Positions 60,692 through 64,000 of a stretch of DNA of 64,000 bases are shown one piece after another. Below the pieces are notes generated by a model. That model did not search any database and was not told the DNA's origin. It saw nothing but the letters and a program-made list of their open reading frames with translations. Position numbers and translations under genes: made by a program. The stretch is from positions 1 to 64,000 of the forward strand of contig NZ_JXYS01000018.1 of NCBI RefSeq assembly GCF_000949295.1, in the 5' to 3' direction. Position 1 is the stretch's first letter; each line of letters begins with the position of its first letter. Source of the DNA: Acidithrix ferrooxidans (GTDB lineage: Bacteria > Actinomycetota > Acidimicrobiia > Acidimicrobiales > Acidimicrobiaceae).

Positions 60692-62332
60692 TCAGCGAAC
60701 TGCGACCTCGACGATCTTCACGACGACGAGGGCAAAAGCAATGATGAGGTAACCACGGAGCGTCAAGAGCCCAATCTTGCGCTGGGTGGACATGACCGGT
60801 GTCTTCAGCGTTGCGAGTGCTGGCATCCTCCAGGTCCGACGATCCATTGGCTCGACGCTGGCAACAGCTAGAGCGATCGTCGTCCGACGGGATTGCACGA
60901 GCACGTAAAGGCCAAGAACGAGGCCGACTGCCACTCCGCCACCCATCACGGCCACGATCTGCATCGTCGTGATGCTCGGAAAGAGCACACTTGCCGTGAG
61001 GATGATAGACAGCAGGACAAGCACCCAAATGATCGCCGACGTGAGGATGTTGAGCTTCCTGCCGTTGACCCACGGGCCCAGCACTTCTTTGTCATTGCAA
61101 AGCAGCATGAGGAAGACGACAGCACTTGGTAGGAGCACGCCTGCGAGCGTCTGGACACCTTCGGTCAACAAGCCGAGCGGCACACCCGGAATGATGACGA
61201 GCGCTGCTGAGAGCGCTATCAATCCAGCGTAGGAGAGGTAGAAGCCCTTCGCCTTACTCACGGGACGGTGAAGGGAGTGATTGAAACCAAGCACGTCCGA
61301 GCTTGCGTACGCCGTCGCAAGGCCGACAGCAGCGGCTCCAATGATGCTCGCATCCAGGAGGGCGATGGCAAAGAGGTCCCCAGCAAGCGGAGAGACATAC
61401 TTCGCAAGCCCCGCAGAGACACCTGCTGCGTTCGTGAAGTTGCCGAACTCCGGGTGCCCTGCAAACACGGCAGAGGAAAACCCAAACATGGCAGCCGCAC
61501 CAATGACGACTAGCCCAATCCCAATCCAGAGATCGGCCCGCTCGTAGTTGATGAACCGAGGAGTAATCCTCTTATCGATGACGTACGACTGCTGGAAGAA
61601 GAGCTGCCATGGGGCGACCGTCGTTCCAACGATCCCGATGATGAGGAGCATGACCGTCGAGACCTGGGCTCCGTGCGGAAAACCAGGGATGACGAAGTTG
61701 TGCACCATCTGCCCGACAGGTGGGTGGACCATCAAGTAGATCGGAATGAGGACAAGCGACCCAGCAACGAGAATGAGGCACACCCGCTCGAAGCGACGGA
61801 AGCTCCCCGTGCTCGCTGCTCCAACAACGACGGCGCCTGCCAGGATCACGGACGGGACCTTGGGTAGCCCGAGGTATCCCGTCGCAAGCGTGACCCCGAT
61901 GAACTCCGTTACGATCGTGAGGGCGTTGAGGATGAACAGGTCGATGACACTGAACGCTCCCCAAAACTTCCCGAACCTTTCCAGTATGAGGCGAGCGTGT
62001 CCGACGCCGGACACGGCACCAAGTCTCAGCACCATCTCCTGGCTCACGTACAAGACGGGAACGAGGAGGAGGAGGGTCCAGAGGAGGTGCGTTCCGTAGT
62101 TCTGTCCAGCCTGCGTGTAGGTGCCAAACGCACCGGCATCGTTGTCGCCAACCATAACTATGAGTCCTGGTCCAACGATAGCAAGGAGTGTCTTGAGCTT
62201 CGCCGACAGGTTACGGCGAGGGGCAACGTCGCCAAGGGCGATCGTGCCGAGCGCACCCTGGATGTCGCCGAGGTGAGCGTCATCGAGAACGGCGGTGCCC
62301 TCGAGAGCTTCGGTAGTGGCGATCTTTATCAT
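60692..62332 (-). CDS. NRAMP-family divalent-cation transporter, atypical metal-site motifs
   Basis: 546 residues from the ATG at 62332, which has GGAGGG 9 bases upstream; the TTG at 62341 directly touches that site and is rejected. About 11 membrane helices. First helix: PGLIVMVGDNDAGAFGTYTQ, where classic NRAMP has DPGN. Sixth helix: GTTVAPWQLFFQQSYV, where classic NRAMP has a Met-Pro-His around the metal. These changes occur in NRAMP-related Mg2+ carriers, so Mg2+ or another hard ion rather than Mn2+/Fe2+ is possible (inference). Base use is far more G+C-rich than in all neighbours, suggesting transfer. A long structured leader lies upstream. Confidence 0.85.
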   Translation of the reverse strand: MIKIATTEALEGTAVLDDAHLGDIQGALGTIALGDVAPRRNLSAKLKTLLAIVGPGLIVMVGDNDAGAFGTYTQAGQNYGTHLLWTLLLLVPVLYVSQEMVLRLGAVSGVGHARLILERFGKFWGAFSVIDLFILNALTIVTEFIGVTLATGYLGLPKVPSVILAGAVVVGAASTGSFRRFERVCLILVAGSLVLIPIYLMVHPPVGQMVHNFVIPGFPHGAQVSTVMLLIIGIVGTTVAPWQLFFQQSYVIDKRITPRFINYERADLWIGIGLVVIGAAAMFGFSSAVFAGHPEFGNFTNAAGVSAGLAKYVSPLAGDLFAIALLDASIIGAAAVGLATAYASSDVLGFNHSLHRPVSKAKGFYLSYAGLIALSAALVIIPGVPLGLLTEGVQTLAGVLLPSAVVFLMLLCNDKEVLGPWVNGRKLNILTSAIIWVLVLLSIILTASVLFPSITTMQIVAVMGGGVAVGLVLGLYVLVQSRRTTIALAVASVEPMDRRTWRMPALATLKTPVMSTQRKIGLLTLRGYLIIAFALVVVKIVEVAVR

Positions 62333-62661
62333 CGACGGCAACCCTCCAACACGTGTCGAGGCGAGCAGTCGAACAGGTGAGCTTGGAACTGGTTCCTATA
62401 GCTATCTCCGTGAAGCGTGTTCAACGCTTCAGCAGCAACGAAAAAAATGATCTCGGTCATGGTGGTATCCTGGAATCTGAGAATGCACGCGCCAAATGAC
62501 GCTTCTGGGGCTGGGAACGAGTGCAGTCTTGGGCGTGCACGAGCAAACTGTTGGCAGGCGTTCTCCAAGCTCAGTAACCGATATGGATCTTGGCGTCCAG
62601 GTTGGTCGATCAATGCAGAATCCGACGAGACCACCGGTGGACGTAGGCAACAACTGTGTAG
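62333..62661 (-). promoter_or_regulatory. Long untranslated leader of the NRAMP-like gene
   Basis: About 330 bases separate the leader ORF stop from the transporter ATG, all in the GC-rich block. On the minus strand it holds a T7 run (complement of 62441-62447) and then a hairpin TGAAGCG/CGCTTCA about 30 bases further on. No coding sequence of note and no match to the M-box or Mn riboswitch that I can see. Long leaders of this kind usually carry attenuation or riboswitch control; the mechanism is inferred. Confidence 0.5.
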
Positions 62662-62730
62662 TTAGCCGATGTGTATCAATACCTGAGCAGAAGCTGGAGA
62701 ACGCCAGGTACTAGGAGGTTCGAGTTTCAT
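62662..62730 (-). CDS. Leader peptide MKLEPPSTWRSPASAQ..., 22 residues
   Basis: Minus-strand ATG at 62730, TAA at 62664-62662. The ribosome binding site AGGAGGT (62743-62737) is ideal with a 6-base spacer. The peptide starts M-K-L-E-P-P-S-T and ends I-H-I-G. It is co-oriented with the NRAMP-like gene and starts about 37 bases after the predicted transcription start. Pro/Glu-rich N-termini near the start destabilise ribosomes at low Mg2+ in known leaders such as mgtL; here such a role is only suggested. It is far too short to be a normal gene, but the initiation signal is among the best in the window. Confidence 0.55.
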   Translation of the reverse strand: MKLEPPSTWRSPASAQVLIHIG

Positions 62731-62743
62731 TGGTGCACCTCCT
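62713..62743 (-). promoter_or_regulatory. Hairpin that can hide the leader-ORF ribosome binding site
   Basis: The Shine-Dalgarno AGGAGGT (62743-62737 on the minus strand) is perfectly complementary to ACCTCCT (62719-62713), which lies at codons 4-6 of the leader ORF. The 17-base loop holds the ATG. Formation of this 7-bp stem would block initiation; opening it would start leader translation. Confidence 0.6.
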
Positions 62744-62758
62744 TCTCGCTCTTGACAC

Positions 62759-62805
62759 TTAGGTAGTGAATCTATTATACCTGATTATTCCACAACGCTA
62801 CCTAA
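62759..62805 (-). promoter_or_regulatory. Promoter -10 flanked by TTAGGTAG half-sites
   Basis: A perfect TATAAT (minus strand, 62779-62774) lies about 7 bases before the likely start of the NRAMP leader transcript. It is flanked by TTAGGTAG (62759-62766) and its inverted copy CTACCTAA (62798-62805). The half-site text resembles DtxR/MntR-family boxes (TTAGGT-type), but the 31-base spacing is not the classical one. No good -35 is present. The right half-site overlaps the last codons of the GntR gene. Confidence 0.5.
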
Positions 62806-63548
62806 AGAGTTGGCGACTCTCCACCGGGCCAATTTGCAACGAGGGCATAGCGATCTCCACGAATTAGACTTCTCCGCCATTCGATAGCCTCGTTTCCAGA
62901 TATGGCAAGTCGGTTGATCGAAAAGGCCCCCACATCTTTTGATATGCCAAGGCGCATTCTCTCATAACTCGATGGAACGATTGGTTGAATCTTCTCCCAA
63001 CCACCGGTTATCTTGATACCACAAAAGCGATCAAGTGCCTCGTAGAGGCCCCCTTTGGAGAGATCGGCCTCTAGAAGATTTGCCGCTCGATCCCAGGGCA
63101 ACCAGGACCGATCCCACCCAATTGGATCGTCACCAGCAAAGCGAATTCTCTCGATATAAATGGCATCCACAACTGAACTTCCTAGAAATTCTCCCGCCTC
63201 AAAAGGTGGAGTTTCACGCTTGCGGGCCACGACTTCGCTACGCTCTGCAAAACCTTGCGAGCTCACCGTCGTGGCCATGCTATAGAGAGAGTGGAGTGGC
63301 TGCTCCAAAACCGTGCGAGAAACCAATCTGGTCCCTCGTCCCCTTTGACGAACCACCAAGCCCTCGGACTCGAGTCGTCGGATCGCCTCACGTACGGTCT
63401 GGCGACTTACTCCATAGAGACGAGCTAGCTCTTCTTCGGTAGGAAAGCGTCCATCAAATTCACCCGTGCCAGCTCGATCTCGCAAATCCTCACAGATTTG
63501 CGCCCAAAGCGGAAGTGGGCTTGAGCGATCTATCGCGCTCAAGCTCAA
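62802..63548 (-). CDS. GntR-family transcriptional regulator (UTRA type)
   Basis: 248 residues. Winged helix at the N-terminus: GRFPTEEELARLYGVSRQ followed by TVREAIRRLESEGLVVRQRGRGTRL, typical HutC-subfamily GntR. The remaining about 160 residues fit the UTRA ligand-binding domain (VDAIYIERIRFAGDDPIGWDRSW). It represses or activates genes in response to a small molecule, often a sugar or amine. The TTG at 63548 overlaps the stop of the upstream DUF1634 gene; GGAG suits a second TTG at 63542 better. Its normal composition contrasts with the downstream NRAMP island. Confidence 0.9.
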   Translation of the reverse strand: MSLSAIDRSSPLPLWAQICEDLRDRAGTGEFDGRFPTEEELARLYGVSRQTVREAIRRLESEGLVVRQRGRGTRLVSRTVLEQPLHSLYSMATTVSSQGFAERSEVVARKRETPPFEAGEFLGSSVVDAIYIERIRFAGDDPIGWDRSWLPWDRAANLLEADLSKGGLYEALDRFCGIKITGGWEKIQPIVPSSYERMRLGISKDVGAFSINRLAISGNEAIEWRRSLIRGDRYALVANWPGGESPTL

Positions 63549-63937
63549 GCTCCTGCCAAAAAAAACGAAAGAATGAGCACAGCAAAGACGTAGATGGTAA
63601 CGATAGTCATAGCTGGGTCCTTCTCGATTGAAAAAGAGACTATGGCGACCGCGACTCGTAAAACTGGAGTAATAATCAACACCATCGTACCGAGTACAAT
63701 TATTCCCCTACCCTGTCCTTTGGCGAGCGAATTCCACAAGCCGCTAAATGAATGCGGAAATTGTGATGACGGCGATGTCAAAGAGTGAAAAGAGAGCGAA
63801 CCCGACAGCTTTGCATATGCGGGGTGATGAGCAAACATCACCACCAAACCAACGATGAAGATTGCCACACTTAGAGCGACTCCGATTCGAAGCACGAGCG
63901 AAATGGTGATTTCGGTCATTCGAATCTTTTCGTTCAT
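63545..63937 (-). CDS. DUF1634-like membrane protein
   Basis: 130 residues from the ATG at 63937; an in-frame TTG at 63985 directly follows a stop and would add 16 polar residues. Three hydrophobic segments: ISLVLRIGVALSVAIFIVGLVVMF, GIIVLGTMVLIITPVLRVAVAIV and IVTIYVFAVLILSFFLAG. Size and layout match DUF1634 proteins, which are usually encoded behind a TauE/SafE-type exporter; that gene would lie just beyond the window edge. Function unknown. Translationally coupled to the GntR gene. Confidence 0.7.
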   Translation of the reverse strand: MNEKIRMTEITISLVLRIGVALSVAIFIVGLVVMFAHHPAYAKLSGSLSFHSLTSPSSQFPHSFSGLWNSLAKGQGRGIIVLGTMVLIITPVLRVAVAIVSFSIEKDPAMTIVTIYVFAVLILSFFLAGA

Positions 63938-64000
63938 TACCTTGGCTTGTTCTTCTGTCTCAGGAGGACGCCTGGTAAGCCTCAACTAAAACACCCCCTT

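Noticed and set aside
62342-62661. M-box or yybP-ykoY riboswitch in the transporter leader
   Set aside because: I could not find the conserved core of either; the leader may still hold another structure.
1-64000. tRNA or rRNA genes
   Set aside because: No cloverleaf with a T-loop GGTTCRA pattern or rRNA-like conserved stretch was seen in any intergenic region on reading by eye; a covariance search would be decisive.

Overview
This window looks like a chromosomal segment of an actinobacterium, probably a moderate-GC member of the Acidimicrobiia (Acidithrix/Ferrimicrobium-like); the taxon is inference. The supporting signs are coenzyme F420 synthesis genes (cofD, cofE), an F420-type luciferase-like oxidoreductase, an actinobacterial DUF5719-plus-giant-GT2 pair, AccA3-type and LpdA-type enzymes, a zapE/pyrimidine-reductase pair, many TTG and GTG starts, and Gram-positive-style lipoprotein and membrane-anchored proteins. 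From memory, gene content and partial order from about 41.8 to 58.5 kb (cofD-cofE, manB-like, wbbL, rmlD, acyl-CoA dehydrogenase, birA, accA3, M20 amidohydrolase, lpdA) echo the Rv3261-Rv3306 region of Mycobacterium tuberculosis, so this part is old actinobacterial core.

Layout. 1-0.8 kb: broken IS200/IS605 element with divergent tnpB and tnpA. 0.85-2 kb: CrtQ-like glycosyltransferase. 2.6-9.4 kb: a carbohydrate ABC transporter (ATPase, two permeases, lipoprotein) tightly joined to its own two-component system. 9.4-15.2 kb: a mobile-element graveyard (IS4-like, IS66, perhaps IS21-end and TnpB remnants) around one intact-looking IS3 element, with an acyl-CoA ligase in between. 15.3-18.7 kb: PD-(D/E)XK nuclease, PAP2 phosphatase, Nudix hydrolase, DsbA-like protein and an SDR. 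18.9-20.1 kb: a decayed chemoreceptor. 20.2-23.3 kb: nine copies of a decamer repeat ahead of an operon of two membrane-anchored low-complexity proteins, ApbE and a ferric-reductase-like membrane protein. 23.4-29.4 kb: GalT-like enzyme, orphan GAF histidine kinase, ZapE, pyrimidine reductase.

29.6-52 kb is dominated by cell-envelope polysaccharide genes: DUF5719 and a 997-residue GT2, a GDP-deoxyhexose reductase with three GT4 enzymes, then a GalE-like epimerase, sugar nucleotidyltransferase, rhamnosyltransferase and rmlD, rmlB, rmlA (rmlC is absent). Nitronate monooxygenase and the F420 genes sit inside this block. 50.8-60.1 kb carries acyl-CoA metabolism: acyl-CoA dehydrogenase, biotin ligase beside the biotin carboxylase subunit, an LpdA-type flavoprotein and an archaeal-type methylmalonyl-CoA mutase large subunit, consistent with branched-chain or odd-chain acyl-CoA breakdown through propionyl-CoA.

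60.5-62.8 kb is visibly richer in G+C and carries one NRAMP-family transporter lacking the canonical metal-site motifs, preceded by a long leader. That leader has a strong -10, a 22-residue upstream ORF (M-K-L-E-P-P...), a Shine-Dalgarno sequence perfectly complementary to bases just inside the ORF, and flanking TTAGGTAG half-sites. This looks like an ion-responsive leader-peptide control device on an acquired transporter and is the most interesting candidate for an undescribed system here. The window ends with a GntR regulator and a DUF1634-like membrane protein. I found no tRNA, rRNA or CRISPR.
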